Position numbers and translations under genes: made by a program
Notes under the pieces: model-generated
Databases searched by the model: none
The model's input: the letters and a program-made list of their open reading frames with translations, nothing else
What the model was told of the DNA's origin: nothing
From: JACKDW01 sp964621785
GTDB lineage: Bacteria; Myxococcota_A; Polyangia; Nannocystales; Nannocystaceae
NCBI GenBank assembly: GCA_964621785.1
Contig: CAZUPD010000013.1
Span: 1 to 64,000, forward strand
DNA length: 64,000 bases
Direction of reading: 5' to 3'
Shown here: piece by piece, positions 16,328 through 26,053 of the stretch
Layout of the letters: every line of letters starts with the position of its first letter
Numbering within the stretch: position 1 is the first letter of the stretch

Positions 16328-17707
16328 ATGCGAACTCAGACTCGCGTGGCGCTCGGGGTCACTGCCCTGTGCCTGGCCAGCTGTGCCAGTCGATTTGAAA
16401 AAAAACTCCGGAGCGAGTTCGAACAGGCTCGGCCCAGCGATTGGACGACTCAGCCGACAACGGGTGCTGTGTCGCGAGACATCGACCTCAATGGGGAGTT
16501 ACCGGCCTACCTCGCTGCAGCCTTGCAACGAAGCCCCGAAGTTCAGGCCGCCTACGCCCGCTGGGAAGTTGCGATCCATCAAATCGCCCGCGCCCGGCGG
16601 TTGCCCGAACCGAATGTCAGCTTCGGAATATTTGTGCGTACCGTCGAAACCCGTGTCGGTCCCCAGCAGGCGAGGATCAGTCTTCAACAAGCATTTCCGT
16701 GGCCCAGCAAACTGCGAGCTGGTGCCGATGCGGCATCGTCGCGAGCTGTGGCGGCGCAGCGCCGATGCGAAGCCGAAGCGCTAACAGTCGCCCACCGCGT
16801 AGCCGAAGCCTTCTGGACCGTGTGGCAGATCCGGCGCACGCGAGTGATTCACGCCGAACACCTCGAAGTGATCCGCGGGCTCTCCGAAACCGTACGAGCC
16901 CGGATTGCGACCGGGCAGGCGACCCTCGCGGAGCAGCAACAGATCGACCTCAATGTCGCCCGTGTCGCCGATGCCATCGCCGGGATGGACGAGGAGGAGT
17001 TTGCAGCCGAAGCGAGGTTGCGGGCGGCGGTCGGATTACCGGAGCGGACCGAGGTCCCGACCACCGAACAACCTGTCCAATCGACCCTGCCGAAACAGAC
17101 AGATGATGAACTCATCGCCTACGCCCTGCGCCATCCCACGATTACGGTCCACGATGCCCGGGCCGATGCCGCGCAATGGCACGCCAAGGCGGAGCGTGCC
17201 GACCGGTTTCCGAGTTTCACCGTCGGGGTTGACTGGATCATCACCGGTCAAGCCTCTGACCAAAGTCTCCAGGATAGCGGCAAGGATGCGGTCATCGTCG
17301 GTGCCGGTGTGCGGCTGCCGTTGTGGCAAAAAAACTACGGCGAAAGCATCAAGGCCGCTCGTGCTCAGGCCCGAGTTGCCCGCGCAGACCGGATGACAGC
17401 GGTCCACGGGGCCCATGCCCAACTCGCGGGGGCCCAGGCCTCGGTCCGTGATGCGGTGCGCCGGGTGAACCTCTACCGCGGCACCCTCTTGCCCCAGGCT
17501 GAGTCGGCGTACGCCTCGGTGCTCGGTGCCTATACAACAGGTCAGGCGACGGTCGCCCAGACGCTGCTCGCCCAGCGCGACTTATTGCAGCTACATATTG
17601 AGCTCGAACGCGCGCACGCCGACTACGGTCGGGCATGGGCACGGCTCGAACACGTCGTCGGTCGGTCGCTCGAGCGCGGCTCACCAACCGTACGGGAGGT
17701 ACCATGA
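16328..17707 (+). CDS. Outer-membrane efflux lipoprotein, TolC/CusC family
   Basis: 459 aa. The signal peptide ends in lipobox LASC (C19), so it is a lipidated outer-membrane channel subunit. Two repeated long alpha-hairpin/beta-strand halves (about 45-250 and 255-450) match the outer membrane efflux protein family. A good AAGGAGG site lies 5 nt before the ATG. It is the first gene of a three-gene operon with 4-nt overlaps, encoding channel, adaptor and RND pump. The order and the pump type indicate export of heavy-metal cations, most likely copper or silver. Confidence 0.88.
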   Translation: MRTQTRVALGVTALCLASCASRFEKKLRSEFEQARPSDWTTQPTTGAVSRDIDLNGELPAYLAAALQRSPEVQAAYARWEVAIHQIARARRLPEPNVSFGIFVRTVETRVGPQQARISLQQAFPWPSKLRAGADAASSRAVAAQRRCEAEALTVAHRVAEAFWTVWQIRRTRVIHAEHLEVIRGLSETVRARIATGQATLAEQQQIDLNVARVADAIAGMDEEEFAAEARLRAAVGLPERTEVPTTEQPVQSTLPKQTDDELIAYALRHPTITVHDARADAAQWHAKAERADRFPSFTVGVDWIITGQASDQSLQDSGKDAVIVGAGVRLPLWQKNYGESIKAARAQARVARADRMTAVHGAHAQLAGAQASVRDAVRRVNLYRGTLLPQAESAYASVLGAYTTGQATVAQTLLAQRDLLQLHIELERAHADYGRAWARLEHVVGRSLERGSPTVREVP

Positions 17708-19551
17708 GTGAGCCGAGGTCGGAAGCTCTGCGGCGGTTCATCGGCACCAACATCGGGAGTGTCGGTCTGCTGCTCGTTGGATTTTTGCTCGGAACACTCG
17801 CCGTCGGTTTCGGCGGGCCGAGCGAGTCAACCTCGGTTGCACCGCCAATTGAACAGGTGGCCCAGTGGACATGTTCGATGCATCCACAGATCCGTCAGTC
17901 GGAACCCGGTGCCTGCCCGATCTGCGGCATGGATCTGATTTCGGTGTCGTCGACGAGCGCCGGCGAAACCGAAGGTCATCGCGTGACACTTTCCGAGCGG
18001 GCGCGGGCCCTGGCGAGGTTGCGGACGACCACGGTACGCCGGCGAAGTGCCGCATCGACCGAGGTCCGCCTACTCGGACGGATCGAGCCCGATGAGACCA
18101 CTCTCAAATCGATCACCGCGTGGACCGGCGGCCGGATCGAACGGTTGCATGTCAAAGTAACGGGCCAGCGGGTGCGCGCGGGGCAGACGATAGCGACGCT
18201 CTACAGCCCGGAAGTATTTGCCGCGCACCAGGACTTGTTGGTCGCCAAGAAGCAGGTCAGTCGCCTGTCCCAAAGTCCTCAGGCCTCGCGCGATGCGGCA
18301 GCAGCAGCCCTCGAAGCGGTTCGCCAACGCCTTCGGCTGCTCGGGGTCCCCGACGATACCCTCGCGCGGATGGAGCGACAGACCAAACCGACGCGTAGAG
18401 TCTCGATTCGCACGCCATTTGCAGGAACCGTCATTGAGCGTGTCGCCACCGAAGGGGCCTATGTCGCGACCGGTACCCCGCTGTACCGACTCGCCGATCT
18501 CAAAAAATTGTGGGTACAATTAGATGCCTACGAAAGTGACCTCGCACGACTGTCGCAGGGCCAGCAAGTAGAGATCGAAGTCGAAGCCCTGCCCGGCGAA
18601 GTGTTTCGTGGGGAGGTGACATTTATCGGCCCGACCCTCGACACCCGTCGACGGACCTCACAGGTGCGGGTCGAAGTCGACAATGCCGACGGACGCCTGC
18701 GCCCCGGGATGTTTGCACAAGCAACGGTTGCAGCACCGACCGCGGGTGCGAGCCCCCTCGTGGTACCCGCGACCGCTCCCCTTTTCACCGGGCGCAGGGC
18801 GATTGTCTACCTCGAACTCGACGACGGTGCGCGCACGGTCTACGAGCCACGGACGGTCCGGCTAGGCCCGCGGCTCGGCAATCACTACCCCGTGGTCGCC
18901 GGACTTTCGGGCGGAGAGCGTGTGGTCCTGCGCGGGGCCTTTGCTCTCGACGCCGATCTGCAGATCCGTGGTGGTACAAGTATGATGGCCTCGCCCGACG
19001 ACCGTGATGCCACGGTGTGGGATCACGCGATCACCCTCGATCCCGAATACGCCAAGCGGTTGGCTCCGGTGCTCGAGCACTACCTCGAACTGCAACGGGC
19101 CCTCGCCAGCGACGAACTCGACCGCGCGCACAAGGCCGCGCAGCAGCTCGAGCACGAAGTTGCCAAAGTCGACTTGCAACCTGAGGAAGCCGCCAAAGTC
19201 TGGGCCGGGATCGGTTCGCAGCTCCGGGCCCACGCCCATCACGTCGATCAAGCGACCGACTTGGAGACGGCGCGGGTCGGATTTGAGGGGGTGACCGAAC
19301 AGATTTCGACCCTGCTCGGACGTTTTGGTAATCCCCTCGACAGGCCGGTGCATCTCGCATTTTGCCCGATGGCACAGGGAACCGAGGGCGCGTCGTGGAT
19401 CCAGCAGGGCGAAACCATTGATAATGCATATTTTGGCAACTCGATGCGTACCTGCGGAGAAGTTCGCCAAGAAATCGCTCCTGGGGCCTACCTCAATCCA
19501 CCGGTCGACACACCGATGCCGGGAGGGGCGTTTGGGGGGCACCAGCATTGA
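17704..19551 (+). CDS. Efflux RND periplasmic adaptor, CusB-like, with metal-binding and DUF3347-like domains
   Basis: 615 aa from the ATG at 17704, which overlaps the preceding stop (ATGA). A membrane anchor lies at about 17-40. It is followed by a heavy-metal-binding motif WTCSMHP...CPICGMDL (about 58-85), then lipoyl, alpha-hairpin and beta-barrel adaptor domains (HlyD/CusB fold, to about 430). The C-terminal 170 residues (about 445-612) look like a DUF3347-type domain, with MAQGTEGASWIQQGETIDNAYFG and Cys/Met/His residues that could bind Cu(I). Domains of this type are known from copper-handling proteins. It connects the inner-membrane pump to the outer-membrane channel. Confidence 0.9.
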   Translation: MSEPRSEALRRFIGTNIGSVGLLLVGFLLGTLAVGFGGPSESTSVAPPIEQVAQWTCSMHPQIRQSEPGACPICGMDLISVSSTSAGETEGHRVTLSERARALARLRTTTVRRRSAASTEVRLLGRIEPDETTLKSITAWTGGRIERLHVKVTGQRVRAGQTIATLYSPEVFAAHQDLLVAKKQVSRLSQSPQASRDAAAAALEAVRQRLRLLGVPDDTLARMERQTKPTRRVSIRTPFAGTVIERVATEGAYVATGTPLYRLADLKKLWVQLDAYESDLARLSQGQQVEIEVEALPGEVFRGEVTFIGPTLDTRRRTSQVRVEVDNADGRLRPGMFAQATVAAPTAGASPLVVPATAPLFTGRRAIVYLELDDGARTVYEPRTVRLGPRLGNHYPVVAGLSGGERVVLRGAFALDADLQIRGGTSMMASPDDRDATVWDHAITLDPEYAKRLAPVLEHYLELQRALASDELDRAHKAAQQLEHEVAKVDLQPEEAAKVWAGIGSQLRAHAHHVDQATDLETARVGFEGVTEQISTLLGRFGNPLDRPVHLAFCPMAQGTEGASWIQQGETIDNAYFGNSMRTCGEVRQEIAPGAYLNPPVDTPMPGGAFGGHQH

Positions 19552-22500
19552 ACGTGAATGAACGGACATTTTGGTGGCGGTTTGTCGGTTGGTGTATCGA
19601 CAACCGTTTTGTCGTGTTCGTACTCGTACTCATGCTTGTGGGCGCAGGTGTCTACGTCTCGCCGTTTGCGTGGGACACCGGGTCGGTCGCCCGCGACCCG
19701 GTGCCGGTCGATGCGATCCCCGACCTGGGTGACAACCAGCAGATCGTGTTTACCAACTGGCCCGGTCGCTCGCCTCGGGATGTCGAGGATCAGATCACCT
19801 ATCCGTTGACGACTGCGTTGATCGGAATCCCCGGTGTGCGGACCGTACGCAGCTCTTCCGCGTTTGGTTTTTCGACCATCTACGTGATCTTTGACGACGA
19901 CGTCGAGTTTTATTGGTCGCGCGCGCGGGTGCTCGAGAAACTCGCATCCCTGTCTCCGGGGACAGTTCCCGAAGGCGTCACCCCGACCCTGGGGCCCGAC
20001 GCCACCGCCCTCGGACAGATCTTTTGGTACACGCTCGAGGGTCGGGACGCCCACGGCAACACCGTCGGCGGATGGGACCCTGACGAGTTGCGGAGCATCC
20101 AGGATTGGTCGGTGCGCTACGCGTTGCAGGCGGTTGAAGGGGTCAGCGAAGTCGCCTCGGTCGGCGGGTTTGTGCGCGAGTACCAGGTCGATGTCGACCC
20201 CGAAGCGATGCGTGCCCACGGCATCAGTCTGGCCCAGGTCGCCGGAGCGGTCCGCAACTCCAACCTCGATGTCGGGGCACGAACCCTCGAGATCAATCGT
20301 GTCGAGTACGTCGTCCGTGGACGAGGATTTGTCGAGGGGATCGAGGACCTCGAATCGACCGTCATCGATCTCCGTGATCATACACCGATTCGGATCCGCG
20401 ACGTCGGGCATGTCGCCCTGGGTCCCTCGCTGCGCCGCGGAGCCCTCGACGATGCTGGTGCGCCGGCTGTTGGAGGGGTTGTGGTTGCCCGTTACCGGGA
20501 AAACCCACTGGCCGTGATTTCAGCTGTGCGTGAAAAAATCGCCGAGATCGAGCCCGGCCTTCCGCGCAGAGAACTCGAAGATGGCACCGTCAGCCAGGTC
20601 AGCATCGTTCCGTTTTACGACCGTTCGAGCCTGATCCACGAAACCCTCGGTACCCTCGAGACGGCGCTGTACCAGGAGGTGTTGATCACCATCATCGTGG
20701 TCTTGATCATGTTGCGAAACCTCCGCAGCTCGCTGCTGATCTCGGCGATGTTGCCCCTCGGAGTATTGGCGACATTTGTGTTGATGAAGGCCTTTGGAGT
20801 CGACGCCAACATCATGGCGTTGGCCGGCATCGCGATTGCGATTGGCACGATGGTCGACATCGGCATCGTCTTTGTCGAAAACATCGAGCAGCAGTTGCGT
20901 GTGTACGCCGAAACTCAGCCCCGTGGTGAAGTTGTGCGGCGCGCGGCAGCTGAAGTTGCGCCAGCGGTTCTGACCTCGGTTCTGACCACAGTTGTCAGCT
21001 TTGTCCCCGTGTTCGGATTATCGGCCGGCGAGTTGCGCCTGTTCGGGCCACTTGCATATACCAAGACATTTGCCATGCTCGCCGCCTTGGTCTTGGCGTT
21101 GATCGTCTTGCCTGGGGCCGCTTTGCTTGTGCTGCGCAAGCGGCCGACTGCACCCGTGCGACGTCCGGGAGAATCGGCCACGGGCCATATTTTGCGCTCG
21201 ATGCTGCGGGTCGAACACGTGCGCGACTGGCTGTTGTTTGGACTCGGGATGTGGCTGCTCGGCCTCAGTCCTCTCGCCGGTGCGTTTGTCGCCATCCTCG
21301 GCCTCGCGCGATTGGCTCGACCATTTCTTGTGTCTACACTGATCCGTAGCCTCGGTGTGTGTGAAAGTACGGTTGCCGTCATCGCCGTGACGGTCTTGCT
21401 GGCGACCAACTGGCTTCCCCTCGGCCCCGCGAGCACGGCCGCCAACACGGTGTTTGTCGGTGGGATCCTCGTCCTCGTCCTCGGCAGCTTTCGCGTATTT
21501 GAGTGGCTCTACCCATGGATCCTCGCGGCCTTGTTGCGCAATAAACTCGCATTTTTAGCCCTACCTACCTTTGTGGTTGTGTTTGGTCTCACCGCCTGGC
21601 TCGGATTCCCACGTGTGTTTGGGTTTTTGCCGGATGGCGCCCACCAGCATCCCAAGGTCCAAGCGCTGTCGCAGGCGCTCCCGGGCCTCGGACGCGAATA
21701 TATGCCCGCGTTCGACGAGGGATCCTACTTGTATATGCCAACAACCATGCCCCACGCCTCGATCGGAGCGGTCCTCGACATGCTGTCCGATATGGACGCG
21801 GCGATCGCTGAAATCCCCGAAGTCGATCGCGTGGTCGGTAAACTCGGGCGTGTTGACAGTGCCCTCGACCCCGCGCCGGTATCGATGATCGAGACGGTGA
21901 TCAGCTACAAGCCCGAGTATCGGGTCGAGAATGGGCAGCGGATCCGTCAGTGGCGCGATCAGATTCGTTCGCCCGAGGATATCTGGCGAGAAATCGTGCG
22001 AGCGGGCGAGCGCCCTGGACTGACCAGTGCACCTACACTGATGCCGATCAACGCCCGCTTGGTGATGCTGCAAAGCGGGATGCGGGCGCCCATGGGGATC
22101 AAGGTCCACGGGCCGAGTTTGGAGGCGATCGAAGCATTTGGTCTGCAGCTCGAAGCCGTGCTCAAACGCGTCCCGGAAGTTCGCCCACAGACTGTGTTTG
22201 CCGATCGTGTGGTCGGCAAACCATACCTCGAAATCGAACTCAACCGCGAGGCGATTGGCCGTTACGGACTCTCGATTGTCGATGTGCAACAGGTGCTGCA
22301 GGTGGCCCTGGGCGGGATGACACTGACCCGCACGGTCGAAGGGCGGGAGCGCTATGGCGTGCGTGTCCGCTACATGCGGGAGGAACGGGACAGCATCGAA
22401 GCCCTCGGTCAAATTTTTGTACCTACACAAAGCGGCGAGCAGGTCCCCCTGCGTCAGCTCGCCGATATCCAGTATGTGCGCGGGCCCCAGTTGATCAAGT

Positions 22501-23300
22501 CCGAAGATACGTTTTTGACGAGTTATGTACTGTTCGATCGTCGTGGCGAGGTTCCCGAGTTTGAGGCTGTTGAGCACGCCCGCGAAGCGATTGAACATGC
22601 AATCAAATCGGGCGTTGTCGCGGTACCCGACGGGGTCAGCTACACCTTCGCCGGGTCCTACGAGCGCCAGGTGCGGACCGAACAACGGCTGTTGATCCTG
22701 ATCCCGATTGCCCTCGGGTGTGTCCTCATTTTGCTGTATCTCCAGTTTCGCCGACTCTCGACGGTGGTTGTGATCTACACCGGTGTGGCGGTTTCCGTGG
22801 CCGGGGGGATGATCCTGGTATGGTTGTATGGGCAACCATGGTTTCTCGACTCGGTGGTCCTCGGCACCTCGATGCGCGAGTTGTTTCGTGTCGAAACCGT
22901 CCACCTCTCGGTCGCCGTCTGGATCGGTCTGATCGCGTTGGTGGGGATCGCTACCGACGACGGAGTGGTGATGTCGACCTATCTCGATCAACAGTTTCGC
23001 GGTCTGACTCCAAAGACAGTCGTCGAAGTGCGGACCCGCGTGGTCGAGGCGGGCACGCGACGGGTGCGACCCTGTCTGATGACGACGGCGACCACGATTC
23101 TCGCGCTGTTGCCGGTGATCACATCCCAAGGGCGGGGCGCAGATATCATGTTGCCGATGGCATTGCCGGCAGTCGGCGGGATGGCGATCGAAGTCATGAC
23201 GTTGTTTGTGGTCCCGGTGCTCTACTGCGGCCTCGAGGAATGGCGGCTGCGTCGGCAGGCACTACCCGCGGCGGACGAACCAAGCAGTACCGCAGACTAG
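19548..23300 (+). CDS. Heavy-metal efflux RND pump, CusA/CzcA family, enlarged
   Basis: 1250 aa. The TTG at 19548 is well spaced from a GGGGGG stretch; a GTG at 19554 is the alternative. Family motifs are clear: VPVDAIPDLGDNQQIVFTNW, QDWSVRYALQAVEGVSEVASVGG, the transmembrane block LMLRNLRSSLLISAMLPLG, YMPAFDEGSYLYMPTTMPH and IGLIALVGIATDDGVVM. Usual CusA/CzcA proteins have about 1040 residues. The extra length lies mainly at about 540-695, which carries four or more additional hydrophobic helices before the second periplasmic domain, and in a short extra loop near residue 1095. It uses proton motive force to expel metal ions. Its 3' end overlaps the convergent DMT transporter by 39 nt. Confidence 0.92.
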   Translation: MNVNERTFWWRFVGWCIDNRFVVFVLVLMLVGAGVYVSPFAWDTGSVARDPVPVDAIPDLGDNQQIVFTNWPGRSPRDVEDQITYPLTTALIGIPGVRTVRSSSAFGFSTIYVIFDDDVEFYWSRARVLEKLASLSPGTVPEGVTPTLGPDATALGQIFWYTLEGRDAHGNTVGGWDPDELRSIQDWSVRYALQAVEGVSEVASVGGFVREYQVDVDPEAMRAHGISLAQVAGAVRNSNLDVGARTLEINRVEYVVRGRGFVEGIEDLESTVIDLRDHTPIRIRDVGHVALGPSLRRGALDDAGAPAVGGVVVARYRENPLAVISAVREKIAEIEPGLPRRELEDGTVSQVSIVPFYDRSSLIHETLGTLETALYQEVLITIIVVLIMLRNLRSSLLISAMLPLGVLATFVLMKAFGVDANIMALAGIAIAIGTMVDIGIVFVENIEQQLRVYAETQPRGEVVRRAAAEVAPAVLTSVLTTVVSFVPVFGLSAGELRLFGPLAYTKTFAMLAALVLALIVLPGAALLVLRKRPTAPVRRPGESATGHILRSMLRVEHVRDWLLFGLGMWLLGLSPLAGAFVAILGLARLARPFLVSTLIRSLGVCESTVAVIAVTVLLATNWLPLGPASTAANTVFVGGILVLVLGSFRVFEWLYPWILAALLRNKLAFLALPTFVVVFGLTAWLGFPRVFGFLPDGAHQHPKVQALSQALPGLGREYMPAFDEGSYLYMPTTMPHASIGAVLDMLSDMDAAIAEIPEVDRVVGKLGRVDSALDPAPVSMIETVISYKPEYRVENGQRIRQWRDQIRSPEDIWREIVRAGERPGLTSAPTLMPINARLVMLQSGMRAPMGIKVHGPSLEAIEAFGLQLEAVLKRVPEVRPQTVFADRVVGKPYLEIELNREAIGRYGLSIVDVQQVLQVALGGMTLTRTVEGRERYGVRVRYMREERDSIEALGQIFVPTQSGEQVPLRQLADIQYVRGPQLIKSEDTFLTSYVLFDRRGEVPEFEAVEHAREAIEHAIKSGVVAVPDGVSYTFAGSYERQVRTEQRLLILIPIALGCVLILLYLQFRRLSTVVVIYTGVAVSVAGGMILVWLYGQPWFLDSVVLGTSMRELFRVETVHLSVAVWIGLIALVGIATDDGVVMSTYLDQQFRGLTPKTVVEVRTRVVEAGTRRVRPCLMTTATTILALLPVITSQGRGADIMLPMALPAVGGMAIEVMTLFVVPVLYCGLEEWRLRRQALPAADEPSSTAD

Positions 23301-24167
23301 AAGCACACCGACGATAAACCTGTCCCATGCGACTTGTTCTCCGAATACCGTCAGTGCGAGGATGATCGCCAGCGGGATCTTGAGGTTGTTGAACACCGAC
23401 AAGGTCGCCGGTGCGACCCGGGCCGCGCCCCAGTTCCAGGCAAAAAAGCCGAGTCCTGTCGCCACCGATCCGAGGTAGATCAGGGTCCCCCACTGGGTCA
23501 CATCAAGTTGCCAGAGTGCGGAAGCCCCCCCAGAAATCGCGGTTGTGATTCCGGTGATCATACATGCCCCAAGTAACAGATAGATGAATATGTGACGGTC
23601 GACCAGATCTGTGTGTCGCCGGCGGACGCGGCGGTAAGCGACCTGTCCAAAGGCGAAGCACAGGTTGGCGACTTGCACCAAGGCCACACCCCATAGCCAT
23701 GTGGAGTGGGCCTGGAGGCTCGGAAGGCGATCTGTACTCAACACGGCCGCCCCGACCACGGCGAGGCCCGCGAGTGTCCAGGTGCGCAGGTGCAAACGTC
23801 GGGCAAACAGGTCGCTGCACAGGGCCACGTAGACCGGAGTCGTCACGGTCCAGAGGGCGACTTCGTGGGCGTCGAGATAGGAAAAAGATTGAATATACAA
23901 TATGTACATCAGGCCGTATTGCAGCGACCCGATCGCCAGCAGTTGGCAAACGAGCTGGCGGTTGTGCCCGCGTATGCGCATGAACGGCAAAAACAGGGGA
24001 AGGGCGATCGAGATCCGGGCCCATGCGACCGCGTGCGGGTCGACCCCCGTAAGCGCGTGTTTGATCAATCCAAACGAAGCCGCCCACACCAGCGAGACGA
24101 CGAGTAGGACGAGTGCGGCCAACTCACGGGGACCGCGGTTTGCAAATGCATGCAATGTTCGCCTCAC
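23262..24167 (-). CDS. EamA/DMT-family membrane transporter
   Basis: 301 aa with ten predicted hydrophobic helices in two EamA repeats. The first repeat begins VLLVVSLVWAASFGLIKHAL and the second contains GSVATGLGFFAWNWG and LSVFNNLKIPLAIILALTVFGE. The family exports metabolites such as amino acids; substrate unknown. The 3' end overlaps the pump gene on the other strand by 39 nt. The N-terminal 12 residues include one palindrome copy (24141), so the true start could be slightly downstream. Confidence 0.85.
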   Translation of the reverse strand: MRRTLHAFANRGPRELAALVLLVVSLVWAASFGLIKHALTGVDPHAVAWARISIALPLFLPFMRIRGHNRQLVCQLLAIGSLQYGLMYILYIQSFSYLDAHEVALWTVTTPVYVALCSDLFARRLHLRTWTLAGLAVVGAAVLSTDRLPSLQAHSTWLWGVALVQVANLCFAFGQVAYRRVRRRHTDLVDRHIFIYLLLGACMITGITTAISGGASALWQLDVTQWGTLIYLGSVATGLGFFAWNWGAARVAPATLSVFNNLKIPLAIILALTVFGEQVAWDRFIVGVLLVCGTAWFVRRG

Positions 24168-24232
24168 GCTTCACTGTACCTCGCAGCTGGACTTGGGTTC
24201 CCGGCTTGATCGCCGCATGCTATCCTCCGCCA

Positions 24233-24619
24233 ATGCTTGCGCACACGGCAGTCATCGCGGTTTTCCTCATTCTTCTTGTCACCGTTCTGTCGATCTACGT
24301 CTCGGCATGTCGGATGCGCCTGCGAATCAGTTTGGGCGACGGCGGCAACAAGGTCATGCGTCGGGCGATCCGGACCCACGCAAACGCACTCGAACACGCG
24401 ATCCCGTTTGTTTTGTTGTTGATGTTCTTCGAGCTCAACGGCGGCACGGCCCAGGAGGTCCTGTGGATCGGGGGCCTGTTTTTAGCCTGTCGCATCATGC
24501 ATGTGTGGGGCATGCTCCGCGGTCCGTTGCGCATGCGCCAACTCGGAGCAACCGGGTCACTCGCCCTCGAAATGTTGGCCGCCTTTGGTATCCTGTGTCG
24601 GGTGTTTGCCTGCAACTAA
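24233..24619 (+). CDS. MAPEG-family membrane protein
   Basis: 128 aa with four hydrophobic segments. The motif RISLGDGGNKVMRRAIRTHANALEH is close to the MAPEG signature (membrane-associated eicosanoid and glutathione metabolism proteins), where the E-x-x-x-P and RxHxN residues bind glutathione in characterised members. In bacteria (YecN-like) the function is mostly unknown. The ATG at 24233 is chosen because the upstream residues in the same frame are not hydrophobic or family-like. No clear ribosome binding site is present. Confidence 0.8.
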   Translation: MLAHTAVIAVFLILLVTVLSIYVSACRMRLRISLGDGGNKVMRRAIRTHANALEHAIPFVLLLMFFELNGGTAQEVLWIGGLFLACRIMHVWGMLRGPLRMRQLGATGSLALEMLAAFGILCRVFACN

Positions 24620-24646
24620 ATTTGTATGCACATTTTATTCGTGGTC

Positions 24647-24859
24647 TCAGTAATGCGGCGGTGGCTCGTCGGTTGTCTGTGGAGCCCCGCCGAGCGCATC
24701 GAGCTGGCCCTGCACCTGCCCCAATTGTCGTTCGAGGATCTCGATGCGGCGGGTAAATGCTCGTAGCACGTCGTCGAGGTCTTGGATCAGTCGATCTTGG
24801 TACGCGATCCGGATCTCCAACTCGGTGATGCGTTCGTCGGCAGATGGCTCGTCGGTCAT
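24647..24859 (-). CDS. slyX: SlyX-like coiled-coil protein
   Basis: 70 aa. A single heptad-patterned helix (ERITELEIRIAYQDRLIQDL through RRIEILERQLGQVQGQLDAL) is followed by a Pro-rich tail ending PPPHY, the hallmark C-terminus of SlyX proteins. The start ATG at 24859 is internal to a longer open frame whose upstream part is only antisense to the neighbouring lipoprotein gene. SlyX is a small conserved protein of unknown role. Confidence 0.85.
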   Translation of the reverse strand: MTDEPSADERITELEIRIAYQDRLIQDLDDVLRAFTRRIEILERQLGQVQGQLDALGGAPQTTDEPPPHY

Positions 24860-24905
24860 GCCCGGCAGTATCGCGCACTCCGGCGCCCGATGGGATTGAC
24901 GCTGC

Positions 24906-25832
24906 GTGGTGAAGCGCGTCACCCTCGTACATGTGAAATGCATTCGAGGATCCCTTGTGGCCGTGTCGACCTCCCTGTGCTTGGCGACGGGATGTGGCGA
25001 CCAGTCGAGCACAAACACATCTGGAGATGTGACCGCAGATACGTCCGCTGGGCCGACCGGTGAGCAGACCTCCGATGCGACTTCCTCCACTTCGTTCGCG
25101 ACCGAGACAGCGACCGAGACAGCGACCGCGACCGAGACAACCGTAGGGACGTGCCCGCAGGTCGGCCCCGAGCAGGTCACCCTCCAAACCGCCGATGGTG
25201 TGGAGCTGATCGCCGACCTCTACACGACCGGTCACATCGGAGATCCGGTGGTCTTGCTGTTACACATGATTCCGCCGGGGAACGATAAAAGTAACTTCAC
25301 GCCCGCGTTTATCGAGGCCGTACGGGCGAAAGGGTTTAACGTACTCAACATCAACCGCCGCGGTGCCTCGGGGTCAGGCGGGGCTGCTGTAGATGCCTAC
25401 ATGGGACCCAACGGGGTGGAAGATGCGGTTGCAGGGTATCTATTTGCAGGTGCACATGAGTGTGGGATGGCGATGGACCACGTCGCGATCGTCGGGGCTT
25501 CGAATGGGAGTACAACCGCGCTCGACTTCACCATTCGCGCGGCGGGAGATCCTAGCCTGCAGCAGCCGGTGGCCATGGTGTTCCTAAGTGGTGGTATGTA
25601 CACCGAAAACCAACACACGATCGCAGACCACCAGGATGTCCTCGCCAATCACGCGGTATTGTTGGCCTATCCACCGGGTGAGGCGTCGTGGAATCAGGGC
25701 GTCCTCGGCCTCGGGATCGCAGGGTGGGAGGGGCTCGAGGTCACACCGGGCGCCCACGGAACACTGATGTTTGATCCCAATCCTGAGGTGATGGGGTTTG
25801 TCGCCGATTTTCTCGCCACGCACGCGGGATGA
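24906..25832 (+). CDS. Alpha/beta-hydrolase lipoprotein
   Basis: 308 aa. GTG start (GTGGTGAAG). The signal peptide ends in lipobox LATGC (C30), followed by a Thr/Glu-rich linker (about 31-82) with ATETATETATATET repeats. The hydrolase domain (about 88-308) has VVLLLHMIPPGNDKSNF as the oxyanion loop, the nucleophile elbow GASNGS (S199) and a C-terminal GAHGTLMF giving the likely catalytic His. It resembles dienelactone-hydrolase or lysophospholipase-type folds. It is probably an outer-membrane-anchored esterase; substrate unknown. Confidence 0.8.
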   Translation: MVKRVTLVHVKCIRGSLVAVSTSLCLATGCGDQSSTNTSGDVTADTSAGPTGEQTSDATSSTSFATETATETATATETTVGTCPQVGPEQVTLQTADGVELIADLYTTGHIGDPVVLLLHMIPPGNDKSNFTPAFIEAVRAKGFNVLNINRRGASGSGGAAVDAYMGPNGVEDAVAGYLFAGAHECGMAMDHVAIVGASNGSTTALDFTIRAAGDPSLQQPVAMVFLSGGMYTENQHTIADHQDVLANHAVLLAYPPGEASWNQGVLGLGIAGWEGLEVTPGAHGTLMFDPNPEVMGFVADFLATHAG

Positions 25833-26053
25833 ACAAAAGTTCATAAGTCTGAAGAGACATATTAAAGCGGCGACGATCCGGTGGGATATGTGTGTGCCGT
25901 CCGGAAACAATACTCCTGCGCGGGCATGCCCTCCACGCGTGCACAGGCGCCCGACGCTGGCCGTTTCGATCAAAAAACCTCGTCGCAATTGTACCCGGCT
26001 TCGTTATAGTGACGACCGAACGCACGCTGGTAGCAGCTGTAGGAGGAACGCAA

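Noticed and set aside
21561..23129. 522-residue open frame antisense to the metal pump gene
   Set aside because: It is the mirror of GC-biased codons in a clear CusA family gene; its translation is His/Asp/Gln-rich and matches no family.
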